Shown here: one piece after another, positions 1 to 14,500 of the stretch
Layout: each line of letters opens with the position of its first letter
How positions within the stretch are numbered: the first letter of the stretch is position 1
Source of the DNA: Hybos culiciformis
Lineage: Eukaryota > Arthropoda > Insecta > Diptera > Hybotidae
Assembly (NCBI GenBank): GCA_964007475.1
Contig: OZ023273.1
Span: 64,862,108 to 64,926,107, forward strand
DNA length: 64,000 nt
Reading direction: 5' to 3'
Translations under genes and position numbers: made by a program
Notes under the pieces: generated by a model
The model's input: only the letters and a program-made list of their open reading frames with translations
Databases searched by the model: none
Told to the model about the DNA's origin: nothing

Positions 1-2619
1 CTATTTAAAATTTATTTTCTCTTTTAAAATATTTTGAAAAAGATTAATAATAATAATAATAATAATAGTAATAAAGAAACTTAATTTTATGTAATTTAGT
101 GCACGTTTGAATGCAATTCATAATCATTTCCCTTCAATATGACATAATCGCACTGTGGTGGCGGTCGGTGAAATGTACGTAACAATATATAGTTTATATT
201 TCGTTTTAAAAACTATGTAAAATTAAAAATCGTGCGCTTTAAAATTATTTCTAAAAAAAATTTTATTCGTTTAATGTCTTAATAACCAATGTATAAAAAA
301 ATTTCATAATATAACGTTTTTATTTCAATTTTATAATTTTTTAATGAATTTCTTATGTTTTTCTGTCAAAAATGTATATTGTTTTTCATTTCGAAGCCAA
401 AAAGAAACATTAATTTTATTATTATTTCAAATTAATTTTAATAAATTTTAAAATTTTCAAAAAAAAATTATAATTTTTATCTTCCAAGAGCAATAACTAT
501 CGTTGTCATAATATTCAAAAACTTATTCTGTCATGCTTAACCATACCACTGTGAATAATTATTTCTTTTATCAGAAAATGAGGAATAAACTTTAAGTTAC
601 TAAAAATATATACGATAGAGATCAAATTAAAAATTCTGTCATTATTTTTATAAATTAATAGATATAAATTTCTTTGATTGAAACTAAACTCTATATAAGA
701 TAGTGGGAAAAGAGAAATTTAAAAAATATTTGCAATGAAAATCAATTCAAGCTTGATTGTTTTTATTATTTGTACAAAAATTAAATTTAGATACAAAGAA
801 ATAAAACGAAAACATTCTTAAAATATATTTTCAATGTTTTGTTTCCTTTAAGAAAACCAATTTTTTTTTTGTTTGCTTTATTTCGTATTCTACATTTTTA
901 AACCAAAAAAATTTTTTTTGTTTCCCAGTTAAAGTGATTTTTTTATGTTCAAATTTCTTATTGTTTTCAGCAAAACTATGGCCTTGTACCACTTTAAACG
1001 TGCACATTTGATTTTGTTTTTATTTAAATTTTGTTTTTAATTGAAATTTTGTTTTATTTTTTTTATTATAAATCAGATTGCATCTCCCTTTTCTGTATTT
1101 TTGTTATTATTTTTTTTATTTATTTTTTTTGGAGTATTAATTATATTATTTCAGCATCTTGGGAAAGAAAATGATACATCTTATTTAACAAGAGATATGA
1201 AATAAAGAAGTGAAAAAATAATTGTTTCATCTTTCGCTATTTTAAATTAATTAACTATAATCTATTAAATTAAAAATAAATTTAAGAAATAAGCAATAAT
1301 TATTTTATTATATATTTTTAAGTAATAAGCTATTTCCATTCACCTAATATATCCCACATAAATTCCGATATTTTACTTGCCGTTTCCATTACATTAAGTG
1401 GAATACGAAGTGGAATATATTGACTTTTAACAAAAAAATAAATTGAATTTTTTTTTATTATTTTTTCATACAAAAAAAAATTTATTTACTTTTTTTTATT
1501 TATTTTTTTGTCACTTTGATAATAAAGTTTCTGACTTTGGAATCCGAACCCTAACTTAAGTGGAATATGAAAAAGCGAAATAGAAATACAGGAATTTATT
1601 TTTATATGGGCATTTACCTGAAATATTCCGGGAAACTGAATATCCCACAAATATTCCACTAATGGAAATAAGTTATAAGTATTTTAGCATTAATGTAAGT
1701 TCTGAAATTTGTACATTGTACAATGATTATACGTAATTAACATTAATATCTACTTTAAATCTATTCATTTATTCGCGTAAAAAACTGCTGTAATACATTA
1801 ATTGTGAAAACTTCTATCAAAATTTTTGAAACAATTCATAAGTTTATTGGTTTTCATACTACTTACCCGTAGTATAAATAACTTTGATAATTGATTAAAT
1901 ATTAATTTAATTTTCTTCTCATAAAGATAAAACTTTTAAAATAAAATATTGACGAAAGTTTGGAACCTGATCCTAGTTTGTTTTAACCATAATTATTCAC
2001 CTTAAAAACATTATATGTTTTTATATTCGTTTTTAATTGACTACATACATACATATACATAAAATTTTATAATTACATTTTCTGTTTTAATAAATATATA
2101 TTTTTCACTCTATGATTCGAAAATTTTTAATTGCATTTTCAAATATAAATGTTAAAATTATATCTATTTAACCTAAAATATAGTTTTAATTAGGTCAATA
2201 ATTATGTTTTGTTTTTTGCATTTCATTTTAAAATAATTTGATCATAAAGCAAGCAGCTTAATAATTATAGGGGGCTTGATGGCCTGGATAAATAATGATT
2301 GCAATAAATAGTGTTTGATATGGCTTGGTGGCATCAAGAAATTTTATCTTAATAATTACATACCAACGTCCCAAGTATACTTCCAAAGTAAACATACATG
2401 TTTCACAATAATAATTTAAAATTTTTAGAAATCTTTTTATTTGGCTCTTTCTTAACTTATAGATGTTGTAGGTAACCACTAAATTAAAAAAATTTATTAT
2501 TATTTCACTTTTTAATTTTCATATTTCATTGTGGTTTTTCAAATAATATCGAAATATTTATTATGTCTATGAATGTGTGTAAATTTTTTTTAAAATGATT
2601 AGTTTTTTTTTTTCAAATA
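1..2619. other. AT-rich intergenic DNA, no gene seen
   Basis: This is low-complexity A/T sequence with simple ATA and poly-T runs. No open frame with recognisable protein and no clear repeat were found. It lies upstream of CHS1 and could hold a distant promoter or non-coding first exon, but none can be identified. Confidence 0.6.
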
Positions 2620-2627
2620 ATCTATAA

Positions 2628-3315
2628 CAGAGGTGTCAATAGCGTCGATCGCGATCTACCGGTCGATCGCGTAATGATTTAAGGTCGACCGGCAATAAAT
2701 ATTCATATTTCAGATATTTATTTCCTTTCAAATTACAATTTTCAATTTCAAGAATCAAAAAAATTTATCTAATTTCCCAAACATGTTGGCGCAATTAAAA
2801 AGTTCTGCTTCTACTAATTATGATGAAAATAAATATATCAAAAAATTAAGAACGTTATTGAAGGATTCGGTAACCGTTTCGAAGATTTTATAAAACTTGA
2901 TAATGTGGTTTTATTTATGAGTTTTCCATTTGATAGCAATATTAAAACAAAAACCTTTCAACTATTTTTGATATGGATAATATTACACTTGAATCAGAAA
3001 TTATAACTTTACAAAATGATATTTATATTAAAGCAAGAGCTTCCGAAAATAAATTCTGGAAATATTTAGCAGAAGATAAATATCCGAATGTAAAAAAATT
3101 TGCTGAAAATTTATACGCCTGTTTTGGTTCGACATATTTGTGCGAATGAGCATTTTCACAAATGAAAATAATAAAGTCGAAATACCGAACTAATTTAACA
3201 GACGAACACAATAAATATTGCCTTCTCCATTTACTCCTACTTTTAGAAAAAGTAGATCGCAGATGATTTTTACTGCGCGAAGTAGATCTTATAGAAAAAT
3301 TAGTTGACACCCCTG
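2628..3315 (+). mobile_element. Non-autonomous hAT transposon with transposase remnant
   Basis: The terminal repeats are CAGAGGTGTCAA and, inverted, CAGGGGTGTCAA. They are flanked by a perfect 8-bp target duplication ATCTATAA at 2620-2627 and 3316-3323. Inside, on the + strand, is a broken C-terminal dimerisation region: KFAENLYACFGSTYLCE, a stop, then AFSQMKIIKSKYRTNLTDE. That segment is characteristic of hAT transposases of the BED-finger/GTF2IRD2-like kind. Stops and frameshifts make it non-functional. An antisense open frame across it is not coding. Confidence 0.9.
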
Positions 3316-3323
3316 ATCTATAA

Positions 3324-5592
3324 CATAACATTTAAGTTTTAATAATTATTAAAAATAAAAAAGGCTAATCCAATATTCAAACGATATGAAATTAATTTTG
3401 CTTTCTAGTACGAAATTTTTAAATCTCTCGATTTTCTTAGATTTATGTAAATTCAAATATAATTCCAACATTACTAGAAACTAAAAATATTTTAAATTAA
3501 TTATTGTGTAATTTTCTTAATACGATTGGTTAATATTCACTGTTCTTGAAGTTTTAAACAATACGTACATAAATTTAAAAGAAACATCATTCTAAACTTA
3601 ATATTATTTTTCACTTTTTTCTTAAGCTATTTATTGCATTATCTCTCTTTTATTTGAAAAAGTAAATATATTGATAACTTCATAATTCATAAATATAAAC
3701 TATTTTTATATCAAATTTTTTAATAATTAATCATTTAAAAGAGATTTATATGTATTACAATAAAATACATTTTCGCGGATATAAATTTTCCGTGTATATT
3801 ATATATTTTTTAAAATGTAAAATTTTTCCTTGAACGAATATCAAATTCATACGTGCCCACCTCAAGCAATTTGTTCTGATCAAACGGAATTAAAATTACC
3901 TGTCAGTTAAAAATTTTAGCTTTAATATAATCTAGAATGAAACGCGTATTTTGCTTTCGCAGACTGAAATTTGAGGAAAAAAAAATGTACGCATCCAGTA
4001 GGAACCTTGAGTATTATAAATTTTTTTGTATGTAGAAAAAGTAAATTAAGAAAAATTATAGCTTGTATATATAACACCGGCTGACCTTAAAGTTTTATAC
4101 TATATATATATATATATATATAAAAGCTATTATTTTAATTCCTTTTAACAACATTATGAAAATAAATAAAAGAGCAACCAGAATGCCAATTTATAATTAA
4201 AGTTAATTTTTTATATTGTGTATATAATATAGTGAATCAAAAACACATTAAAATATAATGGAATTCGATTTAATTTAGCCTTTATGTTATTACAGTTCTT
4301 TTTGTTTAATTTACTGATGGAACATTAACCAATTTAAATATTTAACGTTATACATCTATATATTCATATTAACAATTAAAATGTTGCTCTCTATTTATTA
4401 AAATTTGTATAAAAGATTTGAAAGAATTTTAACATGTTATAAAATTGTAAGAATTTTGTGATATCATTGCACTTCGAAAAACTTTTAAATGATATATCAT
4501 AATACAGATAAAGTTTTATCTAAGTTTGCCATAAGTATTGAGAATATGAAAACAGTGAAAGTGACTAAACATAAAAAGATATGTAAACTTAAGTATTACT
4601 AAAGTTAAGGTTTTTGGAACAAAGCAATATACTGAAATTGTAAACTTAACAAATTGTATATCTGATTTTATATATACATATACATATACATATTTGCATT
4701 TCAAGTTTTTTAACTTAAAAAATTTATTTTTAGAAAGAATTATCATTTTGATTCTAGTTTCGCATTAATTTAAAAAAAAAAAATAAGAAAAAGAAAAAAA
4801 AACTTATTACTTGTCTCTTTTAAAACATTTTTATGGAAATAAAAACATGTTTTAAGTGAAAAATATAATTTTTATGAATAAATTATGATCAAAAAACTTT
4901 TCAACAATAAATCATGATACATATTTTTTTATGTTGAAATTGTTCAGTTTTATCTGATTTCTTTATTTTTGATTTATATATGGAATATATGAAGGCTTTA
5001 TTTTTTTTTTTGATATTTTTATTTCCAAGATTTAAATTTTCTTTTAATATTTTTTACTACACGAGACCTCTTAAAGTTATGGTAGTGATGTACGCTATCA
5101 AAATTCAGAATAAAAAATTTAACAAAATGTTAAATGAAATTTTTATTTATCTCTTCAAATTAACATTTAAATATTTCATAAAGATTTGTAAAATCAATTT
5201 TTTTTAACGTCCTTTTTATCCAAAAAAAAAGGGATGTTACGATATTTTTCAGAAGAACAGTTTGATAATTTATTCACATATCAATACTGTCAAATGCATT
5301 CGATTTGAAGTAAGATTAATGGCATATATATATATACACCAAAATTCATTATATGTATACCAATATTAATTATTTGTTAATAAAAGTTTTACTTGTCAAT
5401 TATTACCAATAACTTTTTTTTTATCTTTTATTTTCAGATATCCATTTATGTCTTCAATATAATTTTAAAAATAAAAACTCATTTTAGCTGAAGGAATTAT
5501 ATGTTTTGATGCGTCAACAACTTTAGCCCAAATTTATTTTAGTACAGAATTAAAAATTAATAACAAAAGAATATAACAAAAAATAGTGGGAG
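3324..5592. other. AT-rich spacer directly upstream of the CHS1 ATG exon
   Basis: Nothing codes here. There is a TA microsatellite around 4101-4122 and homopolymer runs. The last 150 bases are probably 5' UTR and upstream intron: a polypyrimidine tract ends in CAG at 5437 and short upstream ATGs occur near 5447 and 5502. Confidence 0.5.
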
Positions 5593-5750
5593 ATGTCTGC
5601 AATAAGACATCGACCCCTAGGTTCACCACCCGGAGGAGGAGGTGGTGGTGGTGGTGGGAGTAGTAATAGTGGCGGCAATGGTAATGATAGTGATGAAAAT
5701 TATTCAGATGATGAAAGTACACCATTGACTCAAGATATTTATAATGGAAG
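5593..5750 (+). CDS. CHS1: CHS1 coding exon 1 (N-terminus, poly-Gly)
   Basis: It encodes residues 1-52 plus two bases of codon 53. The ATG at 5593 opens MSAIRHRPLGSP, followed by nine glycines from GGN codons, a Ser/Asn/Gly stretch and an acidic segment ending LTQDIYNG. It ends AG|GTAAAT, and joining it to 15596 restores the expected reading SQRTIQETKGWDVFRDPP. The glycine run is a probable length-variable site. A pyrimidine-rich tract with CAG at 5435-5437 may be the acceptor of a 5' UTR exon that continues into this exon. Confidence 0.93.
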
Positions 5751-8533
5751 GTAAATTTTTTCAAATTATTTATAGTAAGATAGTTTCTTCATACGAAAGA
5801 AATGTGCTGAACAATGTCTTTTTTTGTATGTATTCTTTCTTTTGTAAAACTAGGATTAATAAATTGAAAATCGTTCCGTGATAATTATTATTATCCAAAA
5901 ACTTTTAATGTGCATGTCTTCGGTAAGTTGTATTTACATTCGCAAATTTAGCTCGGTAAATGGTCCATTACATGCATCAATACACATGCAATTATAGGAA
6001 AATGTAAATTGTATTTACATTTCCCTGTGATGTAAATTGTATTTACATTTCCCTATATTGTATTTACTTACTTCATTTTGAACTGCGTAATACTATAAAC
6101 AAAAATAATATCTCTCACACTCACAATATTTCCCTTTTTTCCTTTTTTCTCTAAAAGAAAGAGAAATTAAAGGATAATTAACGTGGAAAAATTCCCTTTT
6201 CTTCTTTTATCTCTAAAAGAAACAGAAATTAAAGTATAATTAAAGTGGAAAATTTCCCTTTTTTTCTTTTATCTTTATTTTTTATTATAAATTATCTCTA
6301 TATTCTCTCTTTGCAACTCCGTCTCACATGCACATTAAAGCAGTATACAATACATGTTAATCAAATTTGTTATACAGTTCGTTGTGTATACACAACTCGC
6401 AATTAATAAACAAATTTTCATAACATGTATTGTAATCTACTATTAATAAAAGGTAGCAGAGTTGACTAAATTTAAGTATTTTGCAATACAAGTACCAATA
6501 TACTGGTACTGTAAAAATACTGCAATATTTTTCTAGAATGTACTGGTACTTAAAAAAATTTCAGTACCAGTATACTGATACTGCAAAAATACTGCAGTAT
6601 TTTCTCACAATATACTGGTACTGCAAAACAAATACAGTACCTACCAGTATATTGAACTGTACAAAAATTCGTAAAATTGTTTGTCACAATATGTGATGAA
6701 CGGGAGCCGGTCTAATGCCCGGAGTCGAAAATCCCGGAAGTCCGAAATGCCGGAATTTTTTTTCCCTGTTTACAAAATCTCGGAAATCACATTCCCGGAA
6801 GCTAATATCACAATCCCGGATTCTAAAATCCCGGAAGTTAGAATCCCGGAAAGACGAAATCCTGGAAGTCAAAATCCCGAAAACACTAAATCCCGGAACC
6901 TGAAATCCCGAAAAGACGTATTCCCGGAGGTTTTAATCTCTAAAGCCCCGCAGGAACACTTCAGCTCTCGTAGCAATGGACTATGTTGCGATAAAAATAG
7001 AGTTTTAATCCCTGAAGACACACAAAAAGACTTTGGCTCGCGTAGCCGTGTGTTAGGTTTAGAAAAAGGTTGTTTTAATCCCTGAAAAAGGAGGTTTAAA
7101 TCCCTGAAGGCCCGTCAGTTAATTTTTTCTTCCAAATTTAAATTTCCGGAATTTTGTCCCTGCGGTTTTCTGGTTTCCGGGCATTTGTCCTTCCGGGATT
7201 TTGGTTTCCAGGGTTTTGTCATTTCGGGATTTTAACTTCCGGGATTTTGTTTTCCAGGATTTTGGCTTCCGGGATTTTATCTTCCGGGATTTTTTTCGGG
7301 CTTTTCTACTCGGGATTTTGGCTTCCGGGGTTTAGACCCCCATCCGTGATGAACTACTCAATTTCTCTATAATGCAATCAATATTAAACGAATGTTCGAG
7401 TATTCAAGGCATATTGTATTGACTTACCTACATATTTATTTTATAGTTTGGTTTGAACCATTAAAATTTAATAATGTGTCTTTTGGTTATTTAACAGAAT
7501 TGTAAGTAAGTTTTTGTCGTATATTAAATTTCTAGTACTTTTTTATTCTCTACACAGAGTTTTAATTAGTTTTAATTAGTTTATAATTAGGTTTTAGAAG
7601 CACAAGTTCATTAACGTTTTCGTCAATATTCTTTGAATACTCGATTGCATTATACAGAAATTGAGTAGTTCATCACATATTGTGACAAACAATTTTAGGA
7701 ATTTTTGTACAGTTCAATGTACTGGTAGGTACTGTATTTGTTTTGCAGTACCAGTATATTGTTAGAAAATACTGCAGTATTTTTGCAGTATCAGTGTACT
7801 GGTACTGAATTTTTTTTAAGTACCAGTACATTCTAGAAAAATATTGCAGTATTTTTACAGTACCAGTATACTGGTACTGAAATTTTTTTAAGTATCAGTA
7901 CATTCTAGAAAAATATTGCAGTATTTTTGCAGTACCAGTATACTGGTACTGCAAATTGCTATCAGTACAAAAATACTTAAATTTAGTCAGCTCTGAAAGC
8001 TAGCAAGCCTAGGAATATGTAAGATTTTAAACTACTTATCCTTCAACTATTTCGAAAATAATAATTTATCAATAAAAGTACATGCAAATACGTTTCTGTT
8101 GTGCCGATTTATTAATATTCATAATGATGTAATTAATTTTCAATAAAACCTATATCAAAATTGTAGTTGAATTTGAATTTCTATAGGCTTGACTACACTG
8201 TAAGATTTATTAAAAATTTTTGTTTTGCATAGTTTTACATGGAATTCTTAAAATACATTTAATTTTATTCTTTTCTTATTCATAAATCGATATTTTTTTT
8301 TGAATTAAAGTTATGCTAATGATGTTATTTGGAATATTATTAATTGATTTACGATAAAATTTTAGCAACAAACAATAAAAATTATTTTGTTTATTTTGAC
8401 ATTTTTCTGAATTTTTAATCTAAATTGAAATATAATCAATTTTGGATATTTTTTTCTTAAAATAAATTTGACAACATTTTTAAATGGATTCAATTAATTT
8501 TATTTCATATAAAAATTAATTGAAATAGTGAGA

Positions 8534-8564
<31 letters not shown>

Positions 8565-11500
8565 ATAAATAAAAACAAAAACATGTTTACTTCCAACGCA
8601 TCAATTACCTGTTAAAAACATAGGTTATTAGCACTCAAAGATAACTGTCTGCCTTAAACCATTAACTATTATTAAGAATAAAATTTGCCATTAACAACAT
8701 TCTATCCGTATTAGATTTTCTGATTTGATGATGTGCTTATCTACACAAATATAATTTATTATCAAAAAAAAGTGCTGACCACTTTTAAAATATTGAAGTA
8801 ATTATGAACGTAAATATAGTATGAAACTGATAGATATACATATTATTTATCATACTGTCTTCAAAATTTATATTCAGGCACATATATTTTCCGAGCTGGT
8901 TTAGAACCAGAAAAAAAATATTTATATACAATTTATACCCGAATTGTCAGATTGGCGAATATTATATTTATTTTAGATAATGTGTGTAAAGAAGAAGTAA
9001 ATCACTTTTCGTTTCACTTCGATACCCCTTAAATTAGAAAATTTTACTTGTTTAAAGAAAGTTACGAAATTTGACACAAAGTTTCACTGTTTGACGATAA
9101 TTATATAACGGTCCTTCTACTATAATATACTAATCGGTTGAGCGGTATTATTCGAAACCTACAAACTTATCAGAAAAAGATTATTAGTTTTATATTATAT
9201 ATCATGCACTTATATCATAATTTTTAAATATCGTCAGTTCAGTGCTATTTTTTCCGTCATCCCATTCAATACAATAGTTCGCTGGACAAAATATCATTGA
9301 CCCAATGATATTTATATATTAATTAAAAATCGTACAATTTTGGGCAAAAAATTTCATAGAAAATTCTTAAATTCCACATTTTAAACATGTACCTATTATT
9401 TTTCTATTAATTAATTCGTTATTCACATAACTTTTTGTTTTTTAAATGGGCATGTCTGTAAAATTTCGCAATTGCAATATTTTATTTCAACTTTTTCAAT
9501 TAAATAGAAATAAAGTTTAATTTAAAATAAAATAAAAAACCAGAATATAAATATTTTTAACAAAACTATGTGTCTGCGCAACGAATTAGTCAGCTTATGG
9601 ATACTGGTATGAATGCAATTTTTTATATAAAGATAAAATAAAATTTATTATTAACAAATTAGTCAAGTTGCTAAGCATAATTAATGAAATCAAGTAATTT
9701 GTCCATAATATGTTTAATGTCATTCACTCGTTGCGTGAATGAGGTTCAAAATTCATCATGTTGGATTTTAAAAATTGTTGTAACATTGACATCATGTTGA
9801 AAAATAATATCCATTCAAAATTAATAATTTAACCCTTTGTTACAGAATTTTTTTTTCAGAGATAAATTATTTTCATAACGTCAAATTTTCTGATTTTCTT
9901 TAAGCTTAAATAAAAAATATGACTAATCTGATATACCTATGTATCTCTATTTATTTAGAAATATTTTCTTTCCTAGCTTTTTTGTTCACAATTTAATATG
10001 TCCATTATTTAATAATACCTATTTCTTAGACGATAAAACTTCTTAATTATAAAATATAATCCAAGATAATTTTTTGTTGTTTTGTCATAGTATAAATATC
10101 AAAAATTTAGATGTGTCAATTGTAACACACTCATAAATAATAACAAATCTAAATTAATGTGTGTCCGCATACCTTAACAGTTACTTAATCAAGAATTAAA
10201 TGTAATTATAGAGCTTATTAATTAAGAGAACAAATAATTTCGCATGACCATTTAAGTATACATTATCTTAATCCACTATAAAAAAGAATTTTATTAAATT
10301 TTATAGTCATAAAACAGATCCAAATATTTTTTGGTTTACACAGTTGAAAGTATCGCTTTTATTAAATGAAAATATAAAACTCAACTCTAAAATGTAACTA
10401 TATAATGACTACTTAAAACCAAAGCTTATGCAAACCGTCAACTTAAAAGAACTTTTCTGAGGTATAAAAACACGACACGTGACACGAATAACACGAATAT
10501 TGAATATTACACACTTAACAGTAATTCTGATTCTTGAGGTAGTAACTTTTGGGTTTGATTGAAGAGACGACTAATCCAAGCGGAAATTACAAAATATTTC
10601 ATAAAAAAATGAAAATATAAACTACTTTTTAAAGTTTCTCTAAAGTCTTGTTCGCATTTGGTAACTAAACTCGTCTGAACAACGACATTTTAGTTGAGTA
10701 GTTTAGAAAGTGACTGAATTCATTTTACTCCATTTTTTGTTGAACCGCATAAGTATTCATTTTACACTAGTTGCAAAATATTTTAATTATTATTCTTTTC
10801 AGTACGATAAATATGAAATTATATGGTCCAAATACTCAATTACTAAACACACAATATAACGTTCTAATGTAGCAGACTTTGAAACAGAAGTCCATAAACT
10901 TTAAATAATTTTGAATTTCAGTAAAGCAACATCAAAGAAATCTCATTCGCATTTTTAGAAACTGTAACAAGGAAGTTAAGGAAATTTAAGGAAATAAACA
11001 ATAATTAATATATGTTTAGTTTAAAATTTATTTTTTTATGATGTCCATTTGTTTTTTTTGTACAATTATTGTATTTAATTATTTTTATAGCTCTCATACT
11101 ATTCAAATGACAATATTTTTTTTATGATAGAAATTTGATAAAATAAAACTGGTATTTCTTGATTTCACTTTTGTTCACAAGAATATAAAATTATAATTTG
11201 AATATGAAAGAAAAACTATACAATTTTTCATTTGTTTTAAATAGAAAAACGTAAATTTGATCTCTACAGGTGCTAAATAGAGCACTTCGCACAACAATGC
11301 TATTATATTAAAAAGATTCAAACAAAATTCAAATTCCGATGAGAAAATAATGTTAATGTTCCAAATTCAGTTTTCTATCTCTAATTTCTTAAAAATATTA
11401 TTAAAAAAAATGCAAATAAAAAATACTTAAAATATTATTGTAAGTAATGTTTCTATTATACATTTTATCTCTTGGATACAAAGATCCTACTACTAAAAGA

Positions 11501-14500
11501 CGGAAAAACAAAATTCAACTTTAGAAAAATGATTTCCTAAAAAGAAAACTTTCACTTTATGTCAAAATAATTGTCAAGCATACAAATATTGATGCCTTGT
11601 TAATGAAAATATTTAATATATTTAATAATATATTTTAATGCGTTGGGGATCGTTATGTTGTATTTAGTGCTATAGAATTTAGATCACTAAATGGAGTATT
11701 ATATGCGTCAATACACATGCAATCATTTAGATGCATCTGCGTAAATAATGAAAAAATTTAGATGCATAAGTGTATATAATGAAAAAATTTAGATGCATCA
11801 GCGTAAATAATGAAATCATTTAGATGTTTCGTATTGAATATTACGTAATACCTAAACAAACATAATATCTCTCACAATATTTCAATACAGCCAAACACAA
11901 AAAAAAATGAGAAAAAATGAAAAGAAAAAATATTCTCTATTTGCAACTACCTCTCCCCTACGCATTAAAACAGTATATTGGATATGTAAACAAAATTTGA
12001 TATACAACTCGTTCTGTATTTACACAAAAATACATTGACACGTCAGTGTATTGACTCGTGTCAGTGTATTTTTGGGTATACAGAACTATTAATTAATAAC
12101 AAATTTAGTTTACATATACAATAATCTACTATAATAATACCAAACAAATTATACTTCCATTGAAAATTAAATTACTTTAAATTCACTGGTAAATTTTTGT
12201 TAAATTTTTGTTAATACTTTCAATTTTAAATTTGACTTAATTATAATACAAGTGGTATTCGATTCAAATGTCTTTATGAAAAAAAGAGAAATATTTAGAA
12301 TTATTAATGTTAAAATTTAACAAAATTTCTTTAACAGCATGATATCATGCGAAACATCAGAATATAACCATATTAATCTTTTTTAAGACATTTTTATTAT
12401 TGGAATGCTATTCTAATAATAACTGATTCAAACAGTCTTCAATAGTTTGCCACTGTTTTTTTAATAATTTTATTTTCATATAGGTAATCACTTAATTTAT
12501 TAATCTATTTTACCGCCATTTATATAGTTAATTAATTTAAAATTTATTTGTACAATTCACGCGATTTTTTTTTAACCTATGATACATAAGTTTGATTTTT
12601 TTTGTTTTTCAGATCAATAAAATTAAAGAATTTTTTTTTAATTAATCATTTTAGTAGATGTTTAATTAAAAAAAAAAAAATTTTAACTAATGGTAATGTG
12701 TAGTGTAGGCTTTAAAAATTAAATTACTAAGTGACTGTAAAATTTTAAAATATTGAACAAAAACAAAAACATAAATTAATCAAAAAAACGAACAAAAATT
12801 AATTAATTTTTTTAACTAGAAATATAAATTATTTTATTTGATATATTTTAATAGTTTGTTTAGTGGTTATATCAATCAATCTGATTTCTTTTAATAGTTT
12901 ATTGTCTTACTTATTTTTTAAAAAAGAACACATGATGTGTATATGTGAAATGAAGATATTTAGATATAAACTGAAATTAGGCAGAGTTAATAAAATATTT
13001 TTATTATTAACGTGAAAATTACGTAAAATTTTGTTTTACTTATTAAGTTTTAAGATGGCAAACCGTTTATATTTTATAAAAGGAGTTAACTAAAATGATC
13101 TCGAGGAATATTTATCCATGAAGTTGAAACAATTTAACAACTTAAGTTCAAGCAATGAATTCTCTTCAAAAACATCTTTTGAATCACAACGCGTTAATGC
13201 TTTGTCTAGTAATTCACATTTTATTAATGAATTTTAATCAAATAAAAAATTCCTATAAAGTTCTACTTTGCGTAATGTGAACTGCAAATGTAATTTAGGA
13301 AAATAAATAATTTTCTTTATAATACAAACATATTTTAAGGGTGTCAAGTCGGTAGACTGTATGTTGTGACAAATTATTTATTTTAGGTTTTCATTGTACT
13401 TAGTATATTAAAAAACAGAAGAATAATATTTAGTGATTTTTTATATAAATAGATAGAAATAGCATGAACGTTAAATTATTATTATTAATAAAATATTTTA
13501 TATTTTGCGCCTGAGTGCCTCGCACTCCTCGCATACGCCTTCAGCTGCCTCTGTTAAAACTATACATATTTATATAATGTTAAAATTCCTATATATTGTA
13601 TAGTTTTAGACATGAAAATTCATTGTTATATACGAATGTATACATGTTTCTGAATAATAACTATATTAATTATTAGAATATTGATTATAATGTCTACTAT
13701 AATTAAAATTTTTAAGTTTGCAGTTAGACAAGTGTTATCTGAGCAAAAATTTATTCATATAGTGATCTAATTTATGTTAAAATATAATGCTTATACATAC
13801 ATATGAATGTATTATTTGCTTATAATATCAATGACATTATATCACGGAAAAGATAAAGTTTGAAACAATAAATTCTATAAATTTTTTTTTAACATCTAAT
13901 TATATAGGTGACTTTTAAAAATATCTAGTTTCTCCTATCAATTATGCTAAATCTCTATAAAATGCGAAATTTGAAAATGTTGAAATAAAATGATATAAAA
14001 TGTTATAAATATATGTTTACGACTGTATCTTGACATATCGTCGCCCGGCAATTATACTGTCGTACATGAAAAAATGACAAAAAATGGGTTGAGTATGCAG
14101 AGGCTTATAATTTTTCAAGCTCTATCAAACTGTCCAATCGGAATCATCCTATCTCTATTAGTTTCTGAGATATTGAGTGCTGACTTTGACGTAAATGCCA
14201 TAAAATTGAAATTTTTTGCTCCTATAATATCGTATGAACCAAATTTTTGGATATACGGCAAATTCTCATACAAAATAAACAAACAAAGTAGGAAATATTA
14301 TACTGTCGCATACGCCAAAATTTCTATTATTGTGCCGTATGTCCTTATAAAATGCTATATTGCGAATTTTTGCAGCAATTATTATGACGTATGTGTAAAA
14401 ATTTTAATATTATGGTTTATTTTTTAAGAATTATTGTGCCGTAAGTGTTTTAAAAAATGTTGTACGTGCAAAGAGGTGGTAGAAACACATGCAATAGTGG

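Noticed and set aside
3023..3331. 102-codon minus-strand frame
   Set aside because: The real coding relic there is hAT transposase on the plus strand; the antisense frame is a shadow.
6681..7372. Open frames of Ser/Arg/Pro-rich and Phe/Gly/Ser-rich peptides
   Set aside because: They are readings of the CCGGGA motif arrays of the inner foldback.
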